DNA of 64,000 bases from JAXDBM01 sp963709485. Lineage in GTDB: Bacteria > Desulfobacterota > Syntrophia > Syntrophales > Fen-1087. A program made the position numbers and the translations under genes. The notes beneath the pieces were generated by a model. That model ran no database searches. It was not told the DNA's origin and saw nothing but the letters and a program-made list of their open reading frames with translations. The stretch lies in contig CAVPWE010000002.1 of assembly GCA_963709485.1 (NCBI GenBank), positions 1-64,000 on the forward strand, read 5' to 3'. How positions within the stretch are numbered: position 1 is the first letter of the stretch; every line of letters starts with the position of its first letter. Of the stretch, positions 52,671-60,860 are shown one piece after another.

Positions 52671-53486
52671 ATGAAGATGAAATCCGCCCGCGGAAAAAAA
52701 TATCGCCTGGCCCTGCTGATCGTTCTCGGCCTGTCCGCCGCGATGTCCGCATGCGTCGCCGGCAGGCCCGGCACCGGCCGCACGCCACTCGACTTCTCCT
52801 CGCCGGAAGCCGTGCTGAGCGAAATCGCCGCAACGGCCCCTTCACAGGGCACGATGAAGGCGATCGCGGCCATTCATGCGGCCACGCCGGCGGGCGCCTA
52901 CCCCCTGAAGCTGGCCGTCATGCTGAGGCGCCCCTCCCGGATGCGGGTCGAAGCCATTCCCGTTCTGGGCCCGCCCAACTTCTATCTCGCCATTCGCGAA
53001 GACCGCCTGAAGGTGCTGCTGCCCGATAAAAACGAATTTTACGAGGGACGGGCAACCCGGGAGAACATCGCCATGTTCCTGCCGCTCCGCATCGACGTGG
53101 AGAGCATGGTCTCCCTCCTGATGGGGGTCCCGCCCGCCGTAACGGGAAAGGATTCGCGCCGCGAGGGATCGATGGAGAAAGATTTCTACCGCATCGACAT
53201 TCATGCCGGCGGCAGCCGGGTCCAGTCCCTTCGGGTGCGCCCGACGGACGGCCTGCTCGAGGGCATCGACATCTATAACGGCGGCGGGAAGGCGCTCTAC
53301 CGGGTCCGTTACGAAGATCCTGTCCGGACCGGGGCGTTCGCGACGCCGGGGAAGATAACCATTGTCGCGGAAGAGGACGGGACGACGCTGACCATCCGCT
53401 ACTCGGAAATCGAATGGACGTCGCAAGAGGATGACTCCCCGTTCGACCTGAAAGCCCCGCCGGGCGCGAAACAGGGCGCCTTCTGA
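52671..53486 (+). CDS. LolB/DUF4292-like lipoprotein
   Basis: A 271-aa lipoprotein whose signal ends AAMSAC. The mature domain looks like the half-barrel of LolB and LolA: YPLKLAVMLRRPSRMRVEAI (core AVMLRRPSRMRVE), LGPPNFYLAIREDRLKVLLPDKNEFYEG (core REDRLKVLLPDKNEFYEG), and a late strand YRVRYEDPVRTGAFATPGKI. DUF4292 and related families bind lipoproteins or lipids. It may be the outer-membrane lipoprotein acceptor for this organism; that is inference. Starts 29 nt after the TPR gene; GGAGGGG before ATG. Confidence 0.75.
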   Translation: MKMKSARGKKYRLALLIVLGLSAAMSACVAGRPGTGRTPLDFSSPEAVLSEIAATAPSQGTMKAIAAIHAATPAGAYPLKLAVMLRRPSRMRVEAIPVLGPPNFYLAIREDRLKVLLPDKNEFYEGRATRENIAMFLPLRIDVESMVSLLMGVPPAVTGKDSRREGSMEKDFYRIDIHAGGSRVQSLRVRPTDGLLEGIDIYNGGGKALYRVRYEDPVRTGAFATPGKITIVAEEDGTTLTIRYSEIEWTSQEDDSPFDLKAPPGAKQGAF

Positions 53487-53495
53487 ATCTGAACC

Positions 53496-54335
53496 TTATT
53501 TCATTTCGAGGAGCTTCGACCGGGCCGCCTTGGCGTCATTGGTGTTCGGATAGTCCCGGATCACCTGCTGAAGGATCAGCTTGGCGCTTGTCTTGTCGCC
53601 CAGGTGCTGGAAGGCAAGCCCCTGCTTCAGGAGCGCCTTGGAGGATTTGTTGCCGTCCGGATAATTCTTGAGCACTTTTTCGTACTCGAGGATCGCCTTC
53701 TCGTACTGCTGCTCCAGGTAATAGCACTCCCCGATCCAGAACTGGGCGCTGGCGGAATACTCCGTCTTGGGGTTCTGCTTGAGAAAGTTCTGGAACTCGG
53801 TCCGCGCTTTGTCGTACTGGCCCTGCTTGAAGGTTTCATAGGCTGCCGCGTACGCCGATTCCTTTGCCGTCGTCGCCGCCTGGGTTTCCTTTTTCTGGCC
53901 GTTGCCGTTCTTCGCCGGTTTTGCCGGGGCCTCCGCCCCCTTCTTGCTGAGGCCCAGGAAGTTTTCGATAAAATTGACCTTGAAGGAAGCGCCCTCCAGC
54001 TTTTCCCGAATGTCCTTCAATTCCTCGTCCCTGCGGTTCGCGCGGCCGGTCAGGGACGCCAGGTCCTTCCTGTTCTCGTCGGATTTTCCCGTCAACTGCT
54101 GGATGCGGTCCTTCAGCTCCGTCATGTCGGCATTGATTTCCGCCTGGCTTTTCCGGACCGCGTCGAGGGCCTCCTTGTTGCCCGCGTTGAGGGACTCGTT
54201 CTCCCCTCTCATGATCTCGATCTTTCGATCGAGCCCGCTCTGGATCCTGCCCAGATCCTGCTGCGTCGCGCATCCCGTGATGAGCAGGATGCAGCAGAGC
54301 AAGGGGACCCGGCGGTACATGGCCAATCGCTTCAT
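53496..54335 (-). CDS. cpoB: Tol-Pal system protein CpoB (YbgF)
   Basis: A 279-aa periplasmic protein. The N-terminus has a lipoprotein-type signal ending LLITGC. Residues 25-135 form a coiled coil (LDRKIEIMRGENESLNAGN, then ADMTELKDRIQQLTGKSDE), the trimerisation domain. Residues 160-275 carry three TPR units (AYETFKQGQYDKARTEFQNFL, QYEKAILEYEKVLKNYPDG, GLAFQHLGDKTSAKLIL). Coordinates wall synthesis with outer-membrane constriction. Last gene of the tol-pal operon, 16 nt after pal. Escherichia coli CpoB is soluble, so the lipobox is a difference. Confidence 0.93.
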   Translation of the reverse strand: MKRLAMYRRVPLLCCILLITGCATQQDLGRIQSGLDRKIEIMRGENESLNAGNKEALDAVRKSQAEINADMTELKDRIQQLTGKSDENRKDLASLTGRANRRDEELKDIREKLEGASFKVNFIENFLGLSKKGAEAPAKPAKNGNGQKKETQAATTAKESAYAAAYETFKQGQYDKARTEFQNFLKQNPKTEYSASAQFWIGECYYLEQQYEKAILEYEKVLKNYPDGNKSSKALLKQGLAFQHLGDKTSAKLILQQVIRDYPNTNDAKAARSKLLEMK

Positions 54336-54351
54336 GATTCCTTCCCGCCTG

Positions 54352-54981
54352 CTATTTCACGGTGACCAGGAAGTGGGCCCTTCGGTTCCTGGCCCATGCC
54401 TCCTCGTTCTGCCCGGAATCGACAGGCCGCTCCTTCCCGTAGGAAACCGTGGTGATGCTTCCCCGGTCCACCCCGAGGTCGACCAGGTACTTCATGGCCG
54501 CCTCGGCGCGGCGCTGCCCCAGGGCCAGGTTGTACTCGACCGTTCCCCGCTCGTCGCAGTGCCCCTCGATGACCAGGCTGTAATTCCCCATCCCGGCCAG
54601 CCGGTCCGCCAGCTTCTTCAGGACGTCCCGGGCATCGGGCTCGATCGCCGCCTTGTCGTAGCCGAAATAAATATCATCGACGCCCTTCCGGTTCTTCTCC
54701 GCCGCGGCCGCCGCGGCCGCTGCCGCCGCCGACGCCTCGGCATCCCTTCTCAGGGCCAGTTCCTTGACGCTCCCCTTCTGCTGCGCTTCCCGTTCCTCCG
54801 CCAGTTTCCGTTCGGCCAGCTCTCTCGCCTCCGCTTCGGCCTTCGCCGTGGCCGCTCTCTGCTCTTTGGCGATCGCGTCCTCGCTCTTGGTGACCGTCTT
54901 CTTCGAACAACCCGCCATGAACATCATGGCGACGCAAAAAACCACCGCCATGATTCTCAAACATGCGCTGTTTCGCTTCAT
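54352..54981 (-). CDS. pal: peptidoglycan-associated lipoprotein Pal
   Basis: A 209-aa outer-membrane lipoprotein. Signal ends MFMAGC. Residues 25-95 form a charged helix including AEAEARELAERKLAEEREAQ and a run of ten Ala (ASAAAAAAAAAAEK); the C-terminal OmpA domain (about 100-209) has DDIYFGYDKAAIEPDARDVL, VIEGHCDERGTVEYN and LGQRRAEAAMKYL with the peptidoglycan-binding Asp and Arg. Escherichia coli Pal lacks the long helical spacer, so this one is extended. ATG at 54981 is set after GGCAGG. Confidence 0.95.
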   Translation of the reverse strand: MKRNSACLRIMAVVFCVAMMFMAGCSKKTVTKSEDAIAKEQRAATAKAEAEARELAERKLAEEREAQQKGSVKELALRRDAEASAAAAAAAAAAEKNRKGVDDIYFGYDKAAIEPDARDVLKKLADRLAGMGNYSLVIEGHCDERGTVEYNLALGQRRAEAAMKYLVDLGVDRGSITTVSYGKERPVDSGQNEEAWARNRRAHFLVTVK

Positions 54982-55087
54982 CCTGCCGATTCCTCCATTC
55001 GTCAAATCGATCAACCGATTCTTTCTTCCATACGGTGATTCCTTTAATCATACCCTTGCGGAAAAGGTCAACATAAAAATCCCCGGG

Positions 55088-56401
55088 TCATTTCAGGCGC
55101 GGCGACCAGGAGGGGCTGATGCACCCCTGCCCGCCCTCGTAAATGGCCCGCACGTTGGACCCGTTCGCGTTCATCACGCAGATGCGGCTTTTTCCGTTGA
55201 CCTTCTGGCTGAAGGCCAGGTACCGGCCGTCGGGCGACCAGGCCGGCGACTCCGTCTGCCCCCCCGCCGTAGTGAGCGCCGCAAAATTGCCGCCGCCCTC
55301 GTCGACGGCCAGGATCTGGAAACGCCCGTCCTTGCGGCCCTCGTAGGCGATGCGGTTGCCCTTGGGCGACCAGGCCGGCGAGGTGTTGTAATTCCCCTCG
55401 GAGGTCAGCCTGCGAATGCCGTTGCCGTCCTGATCCATCACGTAGATCTGTGGCGATCCCGACCGGTTGGACACGAAGGCGATCTTCTTTCCGTCCGGCG
55501 ACCACGTCGGCGACACGTCGATGGAGAACTCGCGGGTGAGCCGCCGGGGCGCGCCGCCGCCCAGGTCCTTCAGGTAGATTTCCTCGTTGCCGTCCTTGCT
55601 CAGGGTCATGAGCATCTTCCGGCCGTCCGGCGACCAGGCGCCCGGCAGGTTGAGCCCCCGGAAGGACGATATCTTGCTGGTGGAATAATCCCGCAGCCGG
55701 CGGACGTACAGGTCGGGATTGCCGTCCCGGTAAGACATGAAGGCGATGGACTGGCCGTCCGGCGACCACCGCGGCGACATCGTGGTGGTGCCGAAATTGG
55801 TGACCTGGGTCAGCCCCGTGCCGTCGAAATTGACGGTGTAGATGTCCGAGGACTGGCCCTTCTTCAGGACAAAGGCGATCTTCGTGCCGAAGATGCTGCC
55901 GTCCCCCGTCAGGGCGAGGAGGATGTCTTCGGCGATCTTCCGGACGATCGTCTTCCGGTCGTCGACCCGGCCGCTGTACTCCCTCCCGCTGAGCATCTCC
56001 CCTTTGACCGTGTCATAAAGCCTGTACTCGATCACGATGTTTCCGCCGGTCAGGCTGTGGCCGCCCCGGACCAGGTACTCCGCGCCGATGGCGGTCCAGT
56101 CCGCGAATTCGATTTTCGCCCCGGCAGCCATGCGGGCCGGGTCCTGCAGAAAGGCCTTCTTCCCGATGACATTGAAAAGCCCCGTCATGTTCAGGTACTG
56201 GCCGATGTTGTCCGAAAACCAGGCGGGCAGGTCTTCGCGGCCGGCCGCGCCCGCGAGCTTCTGAAAATCCGTGACGGCGATGGAAAATTTCTGAAAGGCC
56301 GGGGAATCGATGTCGATGTAGACTTTTCCAAGCGCCTCGCCGGCCCGGCACCAGAAAAGAAATACGAAAGCCGCGAAAAACAGAACCTTCACCGGTCGCA
56401 T
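55088..56401 (-). CDS. tolB: Tol-Pal system protein TolB
   Basis: A 437-aa periplasmic protein. A signal peptide (PVKVLFFAAFVFLFWC) is followed by the TolB N-domain (residues 25-160, with DWTAIGAEYLVRGGHSLTGG) and a six-bladed beta propeller built from repeats SPRWSPDGQSIAFMSYRDG, SPTWSPDGKKIAFVSNRSG, SPAWSPKGNRIAYEGRKDG and SPAWSPDGRYLAFSQKVNG. Interacts with Pal and the Tol inner-membrane complex. Start ATG 56401; pal lies 106 nt downstream. Confidence 0.97.
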   Translation of the reverse strand: MRPVKVLFFAAFVFLFWCRAGEALGKVYIDIDSPAFQKFSIAVTDFQKLAGAAGREDLPAWFSDNIGQYLNMTGLFNVIGKKAFLQDPARMAAGAKIEFADWTAIGAEYLVRGGHSLTGGNIVIEYRLYDTVKGEMLSGREYSGRVDDRKTIVRKIAEDILLALTGDGSIFGTKIAFVLKKGQSSDIYTVNFDGTGLTQVTNFGTTTMSPRWSPDGQSIAFMSYRDGNPDLYVRRLRDYSTSKISSFRGLNLPGAWSPDGRKMLMTLSKDGNEEIYLKDLGGGAPRRLTREFSIDVSPTWSPDGKKIAFVSNRSGSPQIYVMDQDGNGIRRLTSEGNYNTSPAWSPKGNRIAYEGRKDGRFQILAVDEGGGNFAALTTAGGQTESPAWSPDGRYLAFSQKVNGKSRICVMNANGSNVRAIYEGGQGCISPSWSPRLK

Positions 56402-56443
56402 GTGGTCAATGCTCCTTAATTTATAAGACTCGATTAGATCCGG

Positions 56444-57214
56444 TCACGATCGAAAGTCCGAGGAATGAAACCGGATGCCGATTTCGATGCTGCTGTCGCG
56501 GATCCACTCCGGAAGCGGCGGTAGGGGGCTCGCTTTCCGGACGGCCTTCATGGCCGAATCGTCGAAGAAGCGGTTGCCCGACTTCTTTTCGAAGCTGACG
56601 TCGCTGACGGCCCCGTTGCGCAGGATCCGCGCCTGGATCACCGCCTCCAGGCTATCCTTGGACAGGATGTCCTTCGGCAGGGACCACTGCCCCTTGATTT
56701 TCGCCCATACCGCCGCGTAATAGGACGCCATCCGCTGGTCCATTTCCGCGCCGCCGGGCGCGGCCGATGACGGCACGCTCCGGGCGCCGGCGGCAGCCGA
56801 CGGAGCGGCAGCCGAAGGCGCCGCCGCCTGCCCGGAAGCCTGGACCTTTTTCCGGACCGCCTCCATGGCCTTTTCGAGATGCGCGCTCTGCGTCTTCTGA
56901 ACCTCGACGGGCCGGATGGGTACGGCCTTGATGGTGTCCACGGGCCTTTTCAGAACGATGGGGCGGGGCGCCGGGGCGGGCGTCCTCACTTCCCGGGACA
57001 GGGCGGTCGATGCGCCGCCCTTCGGCGACAGGTCCTGAACGTTCACGAGCTGGACGGAGTACACCGGGCCGAAGGTCCACTTCGGGGCCGGCAGGGACGG
57101 GGAAAAGATGAGCAGGGAAAGGGCAATGGCGTGGATGAAGAGGGAAAGGCCGATCATTCTGTTCAGGCTGAGCCCGTTCCCGCGTCCGGCGCTGTTCAGC
57201 CTTGCTGAGATCAT
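56444..57214 (-). CDS. tolA: TolA-like energy transducer (TonB C-terminal family)
   Basis: A 256-aa protein with one N-terminal membrane helix (LNRMIGLSLFIHAIALSLLIF; opening SLFIHAIALS is the TolA/TonB S-H-L motif equivalent), a Pro/Ala/Lys-rich periplasmic linker and a C-terminal domain (YYAAVWAKIKGQWSLPKDIL, VIQARILRNGAVSDVSFEKKSG, AVRKASPLPPLPEW) typical of TolA/TonB C-domains. It connects the TolQR motor to TolB/Pal. Shorter linker than in Escherichia coli. Overlaps tolR by 4 nt. Confidence 0.92.
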   Translation of the reverse strand: MISARLNSAGRGNGLSLNRMIGLSLFIHAIALSLLIFSPSLPAPKWTFGPVYSVQLVNVQDLSPKGGASTALSREVRTPAPAPRPIVLKRPVDTIKAVPIRPVEVQKTQSAHLEKAMEAVRKKVQASGQAAAPSAAAPSAAAGARSVPSSAAPGGAEMDQRMASYYAAVWAKIKGQWSLPKDILSKDSLEAVIQARILRNGAVSDVSFEKKSGNRFFDDSAMKAVRKASPLPPLPEWIRDSSIEIGIRFHSSDFRS

Positions 57215-57636
57215 CTCGATCCCTCGGGGGGCTCGGTGATCATCCCCAGCTTGTCCACGCCGGCCTTTCTGACCTCCGACATGACCTCGATCACAAACCC
57301 GTAGGGGATGCTCTTGTCCGCCCGCATGAAGATCTCGCGGTCGATCCGGCTGGTGAAGATGGCCTCCAGCTTTGTCCGGAGGTCAGTGAGGGAAATCCGG
57401 TTCTTGTTGATGAAGATCTCCTTGGCGTTCGTGATGGTGAGGACAAGCTTTTCCTCCGCCACGTCGATGCTTTTCGATTTCACCTTGGGCAGGTTGACAT
57501 CGATGCCCATCTGCAGCATCGGCGCCGTCACCATGAAGATGATCAGGAGCACCAGGATGACGTCGACCAGCGGCGTCACATTGATCTCGGCCATCGGCTT
57601 GTTTTCGAACTGGTTGCGTTTTCTCGCGATTCTCAT
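57211..57636 (-). CDS. tolR: TolR (ExbD/TolR family)
   Basis: A 141-aa inner-membrane protein with one helix. The conserved transmembrane region is EINVTPLVDVILVLLIIFMV, including the proton-path Asp in LVDVILVLL. The periplasmic domain follows, with LVLTITNAKEIFINKNRISL and RADKSIPYGFVIEVMSEVRKAG (part: ADKSIPYGFVIEVM). It is part of the proton motive force-driven motor with TolQ. 6 nt separate it from the tolQ stop. Confidence 0.96.
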   Translation of the reverse strand: MRIARKRNQFENKPMAEINVTPLVDVILVLLIIFMVTAPMLQMGIDVNLPKVKSKSIDVAEEKLVLTITNAKEIFINKNRISLTDLRTKLEAIFTSRIDREIFMRADKSIPYGFVIEVMSEVRKAGVDKLGMITEPPEGSR

Positions 57637-57642
57637 GGCGCC

Positions 57643-58395
57643 CTATTTTCTGACGTAATACCGCTCGATGATGTTCAGCATCTCCGAGGAAAAATTGTCC
57701 ATATCCTGGCTCATCGCCTTGACGCGGTTGATGTAGTAATTGTAGAAAATGACGGCGGGGATGGCCGCCGCCAGCCCGGCCGCCGTGGCGATCAGGGCCT
57801 CGGAGATACCCGGCGCGACGACGGCCAGCGTCGCCGACCCCCGGGCGCCGATCCCCTTGAAGGTGTCCATGATGCCCCAGACCGTCCCGAAGAGCCCGAT
57901 GAAGGGGCTCGCGCTCCCCGTCGTCGCGAGGAACCCGAGGGCGCTCTCCAGCTTCGTGGTCTCAGAGTCGCGCGCACGGTTCAGGGCGCGCTCGATGTTG
58001 TCGATGCTGTTCATCTCCACCGAAGACCCTTCCCCGCTGTCCGCCTCCCTGCCGGCCAGGGACTCCCGGATGACTTTCGTCACCTTGATCAGTTCCGTAT
58101 AGCCGGAGCGGAAAACCTCGGCGATGGTGGAATCGGGATACTTCTTCGTTTCCGGGAAGATCTCCGACAGTTTGCTGCCCTTCATGTATGCGTCCAGAAA
58201 CCCGTTGTTGTCCTTTTTCACCCGTTTGAGGACCTTGAACTTCATCAGAATGATCGCCCAGGAGACGACGGAAAAAACGAGGAGCAGGAGCAGGACGAAC
58301 TGCACCATGGCCCCCGCTTCCAGGACCATGCTCAGCAGGCTGCCGTGGAAGTTGTTCCCCACAGCGCCCACGGTCATAAATACGATATCGTTCAC
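57643..58395 (-). CDS. tolQ: TolQ (MotA/TolQ/ExbB proton channel family)
   Basis: A 250-aa protein with three transmembrane helices: one near the start (AGAMVQFVLLLLLVFSVVSW) and two later around GLFGTVWGIMDTFKGI and ISEALIATAAGLAAAIPAVIFYN (core ALIATAAGLAAAIPA), the proton channel signature. The most likely start is the GTG at 58395, 6 nt after GGGGAGG; an in-frame upstream extension to 58410 is not supported. First gene of the tol-pal operon; its promoter lies in 58396-58584. Confidence 0.95.
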   Translation of the reverse strand: MNDIVFMTVGAVGNNFHGSLLSMVLEAGAMVQFVLLLLLVFSVVSWAIILMKFKVLKRVKKDNNGFLDAYMKGSKLSEIFPETKKYPDSTIAEVFRSGYTELIKVTKVIRESLAGREADSGEGSSVEMNSIDNIERALNRARDSETTKLESALGFLATTGSASPFIGLFGTVWGIMDTFKGIGARGSATLAVVAPGISEALIATAAGLAAAIPAVIFYNYYINRVKAMSQDMDNFSSEMLNIIERYYVRK

Positions 58396-58519
58396 GTTTA
58401 ACCTCCCCAAGCCGCTCGGCTGCGACGGCGATATCTGTAAAGGAAAAAGCCCCCCTTGTCAATACGTGTTTTGAACTTTTGCGGCCCGCAATTTCAACCG
58501 CAAATCCGCCGATATATCC

Positions 58520-58548
58520 TTGACAAGACGGGCCTGTTGGGGTAATAG
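58520..58548 (+). promoter_or_regulatory. sigma-70 promoter of the tRNA-Thr gene
   Basis: TTGACA (58520-58525) and TAATAG (58543-58548) with exact 17-nt spacing, 36 nt upstream of the tRNA. The -35 is perfect, the -10 partial. Confidence 0.5.
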
Positions 58549-58584
58549 CGATTTCCCGGTTGCTTCTATGATGCGGCCGGTCGC

Positions 58585-58660
<76 letters not shown>

Positions 58661-58668
58661 TAATAAAA

Positions 58669-58830
58669 TTAACTACTTAACCGATTTTCACTGATCTGAT
58701 TTGAAGGGGTTAAGGCGGGTTCTGTGACATTTTGTGACAGTGTTTTGAAAGCGGTCAGTCCATTCAGGAGATTGACCGCTTTCTTTTTGTGCTCCTGAGA
58801 CAGATGGGAATAGCACATGGTCATGCTCAT
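58669..58830 (-). pseudogene. C-terminal remnant of a tyrosine recombinase (integrase)
   Basis: The minus-strand translation here is MSMTMCYSHLSQEHKKKAV followed by NLLNGLTAF, the classical end of phage-type integrases (consensus T-M-R-Y-S-H-L-S/A-P/Q-E-H-K-x-K-A-V), with the catalytic Tyr in CYSHL. Everything upstream of about 58830 has lost homology (Arg-His box and the rest absent), so it is a decayed gene. It points away from and starts just beyond tRNA-Thr, as expected for the integrase of an element inserted at the tRNA 3' end. Confidence 0.72.
58747..58788 (+). terminator. Rho-independent terminator behind tRNA-Thr, inside the integrase remnant
   Basis: GAAAGCGGTCA pairs with TGACCGCTTTC (11 bp, 15-nt loop) and is followed by TTTTT. 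On the minus strand the same bases encode KKAVNLLNGLTAF of the integrase end. It could end tRNA-Thr transcripts in the present arrangement. Confidence 0.65.
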
Positions 58831-59116
58831 CGGAGCGCCCGTGGGACACGAATCCAAGCGGAGTGAACAGGCGAAGGCCGAAGCGCCATGCGCGGGAATG
58901 GATGCCAGGCCCGGCGTGCCGGTTGCCCCGGAAGATGCGGGTGGCGTGACGGGCCGGGCCACCGATCTGATGCCTGACATCTATCGGGTGATTTGAAAAC
59001 CGCCACGGTAGAGCTCAGACATTCAGGCAGTCAACGAAAAAAAGCAGGGCCATTTCTGACCCTGCCTCGCCCTCCCGCAGTAAGAACTGCGGTATCAGAA
59101 ACCCGATGAGACGGGT
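58831..59116. other. non-coding part of the element between integrase remnant and PEP-CTERM gene
   Basis: No gene can be supported. A minus-strand frame runs through it but is low-complexity in composition and lacks a start with ribosome site; only its end (58669-58830) is recognisable. Confidence 0.5.
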
Positions 59117-59863
59117 TTAGTTCTTGAACCTCCTCACTCCTGCAAGTCCCATCAGTCCAAGGCCAAGAAGAAGCATAGTGGTTGGTTCGGGGACGCCAGT
59201 AGGTGGTGTTGGAGGTCCATTCCACCCGGGTACATTCAGATAGAAATTATCAAAGGTTACTGTAGTACCAAAATTATCTACACCAGTATAATTGTCTGGC
59301 CAAATAGAAAACCCAAGGGTGGTAGCAACGGTGTTGCCAGCATGGGTCCAACTATGAATGAGTGTCCAACCGCTCCCATTCCAAAAACTGCCTGAAAGTG
59401 TCGAACCGCTTCTTGTAAACTGAAACTTCCCACTGGTATCGGTGGTGGTGGTATGACCCTGAAGTTGCCCCGGCTCATTGAAGAAGTGAGTTAGATACAG
59501 TTGCCAGGTATTTGAAGCATTCCACTCAATACGCTCTACTGCACCAAAGCCGGATGTGAGCCCAATTCTTTCCCCGTTAAGAATTGGCCCTGTATTCAAT
59601 GTCCAATCCACCTCAGCGATAAAATCTCCAGGAACTTGAAAATTAAAGCCAAGACCACTACCCAGGGTGCCATTCTCCATCTGCACCATTTTAACATTGC
59701 CGCCTGTGGTATCAATTGAATTATTACCACTTACATAAGCAGTCCACCAATAAGGATTGATCCCACTCGTAAAAGCATCCGTGAAAACAAATGACTGGGC
59801 AGGTGGTGTGTAGCAGAGTGCAAGAAACATGACGAATAACGCAACTGTTAAATTTCTTTTCAT
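59117..59863 (-). CDS. PEP-CTERM sorting-domain protein 1
   Basis: A 248-aa exported protein. Signal peptide at residues 1-24 (KRNLTVALFVMFLALCY). The main domain resembles a jelly-roll, legume-lectin or laminin-like fold (DAFTSGINPYWWTAYVSGNN, IEWNASNTWQLYLTHFF). The end is VPEPTTMLLLGLGLMGLAG plus RRFKN, the PEP-CTERM signal recognised by exosortase. The ATG at 59863 follows GGAG at proper spacing; one two codons earlier overlaps the ribosome site. No exosortase or EPS gene is in the window. Lower GC than the surroundings. Confidence 0.9.
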   Translation of the reverse strand: MKRNLTVALFVMFLALCYTPPAQSFVFTDAFTSGINPYWWTAYVSGNNSIDTTGGNVKMVQMENGTLGSGLGFNFQVPGDFIAEVDWTLNTGPILNGERIGLTSGFGAVERIEWNASNTWQLYLTHFFNEPGQLQGHTTTTDTSGKFQFTRSGSTLSGSFWNGSGWTLIHSWTHAGNTVATTLGFSIWPDNYTGVDNFGTTVTFDNFYLNVPGWNGPPTPPTGVPEPTTMLLLGLGLMGLAGVRRFKN

Positions 59864-59915
59864 TTTCATCTCCTTTCAGGTAAGCATATTTCGGTTTCAG
59901 GTTTGTAAATAAGGT

Positions 59916-60860
59916 TTATTTCTTGATCCTCCGCACCCCTGCCAGCCCTGCCAGCCCAAGGCCAAGAAGCAGCATGGTGGCAGGTTCGGGGACAGCGGCC
60001 ATACTGTAACCAGAATCACTCAAGGAAGAATAAGCGCCGCTATTGTACACCGCAAATCCGTCGGAAAAAAGCCCGACAACATTTGGGAAAAGTAAGGACG
60101 TTGCAAACCCGGGGTCAAAACTAACATATGCGACGGAACCGTTAGTGCTACTATTTTGAGCATTTGTATTCAACACGAGACCGAGACGGAAAGGCTCCCC
60201 AACTGTCACAACAAAGGGATTCGATCGAATGATGTAGTTAATTTCATATTCGCCAGGTGTGTTTGTCCAAAAATCATTGACTGTACCAAGTAGACTGAAA
60301 CTGGGAGCGGAGGTTAGAGCAGGATTGACCGTGCCGTTCATAACAATGGCGTATTCCCTCGTGGTACTGGCTGTGCCGGAAACGAAACTCAAATAATTAG
60401 TAAATGAGGCAATGGTATTATTCTGAATTGATGGAGCAGATATGTGGCCTTGGAAATATATATCAGTGGTAACGCTGACCGAAGACCCCGGAGTGCCCCC
60501 ATTAAGAATAAACCATTGTCCAACTGCATCAACTGAGCTGACACTGGAGGGGTTGGTTACATTGGCCGATGAAACGTGGGTGTTAACTACGAAATTGCCC
60601 GGATCAGCGAATGAATTTATCGATGTGTTGGCGTCGGAGTAAGAGTAACTCATCGGACTATTGGTGATGGTAGTCGGTCCGGCGCCCAGAACGACGCTGC
60701 TCTGAGCAGTTCCATAGGCCGTGGCCGTTCGTGGTGCCTCACCAGGACTGGATATAAGGAACGTTGGCTGTGTACTCATGGTGTCTGCCCATGCATTATA
60801 ACCAAAGGGTAACAATCCAAGAGTCAATAATAGGATTGTAATCAAAAATAGCTTTTTCAT
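59916..60860 (-). CDS. PEP-CTERM sorting-domain protein 2
   Basis: A 314-aa exported protein. Signal peptide KKLFLITILLLTLGLLPFGY with cleavage near NAWA. The middle is Ser/Thr/Asn-rich with beta propensity and no recognised domain; the C-terminus is VPEPATMLLLGLGLAGLAG with RRIKK, a PEP-CTERM signal. GAGGAGGG precedes the ATG at 60860; a longer upstream frame is rejected. It lies 52 nt upstream of PEP-CTERM protein 1 on the same strand, so the two probably share a transcript. Presumably exported to the surface or matrix. Confidence 0.88.
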   Translation of the reverse strand: MKKLFLITILLLTLGLLPFGYNAWADTMSTQPTFLISSPGEAPRTATAYGTAQSSVVLGAGPTTITNSPMSYSYSDANTSINSFADPGNFVVNTHVSSANVTNPSSVSSVDAVGQWFILNGGTPGSSVSVTTDIYFQGHISAPSIQNNTIASFTNYLSFVSGTASTTREYAIVMNGTVNPALTSAPSFSLLGTVNDFWTNTPGEYEINYIIRSNPFVVTVGEPFRLGLVLNTNAQNSSTNGSVAYVSFDPGFATSLLFPNVVGLFSDGFAVYNSGAYSSLSDSGYSMAAVPEPATMLLLGLGLAGLAGVRRIKK

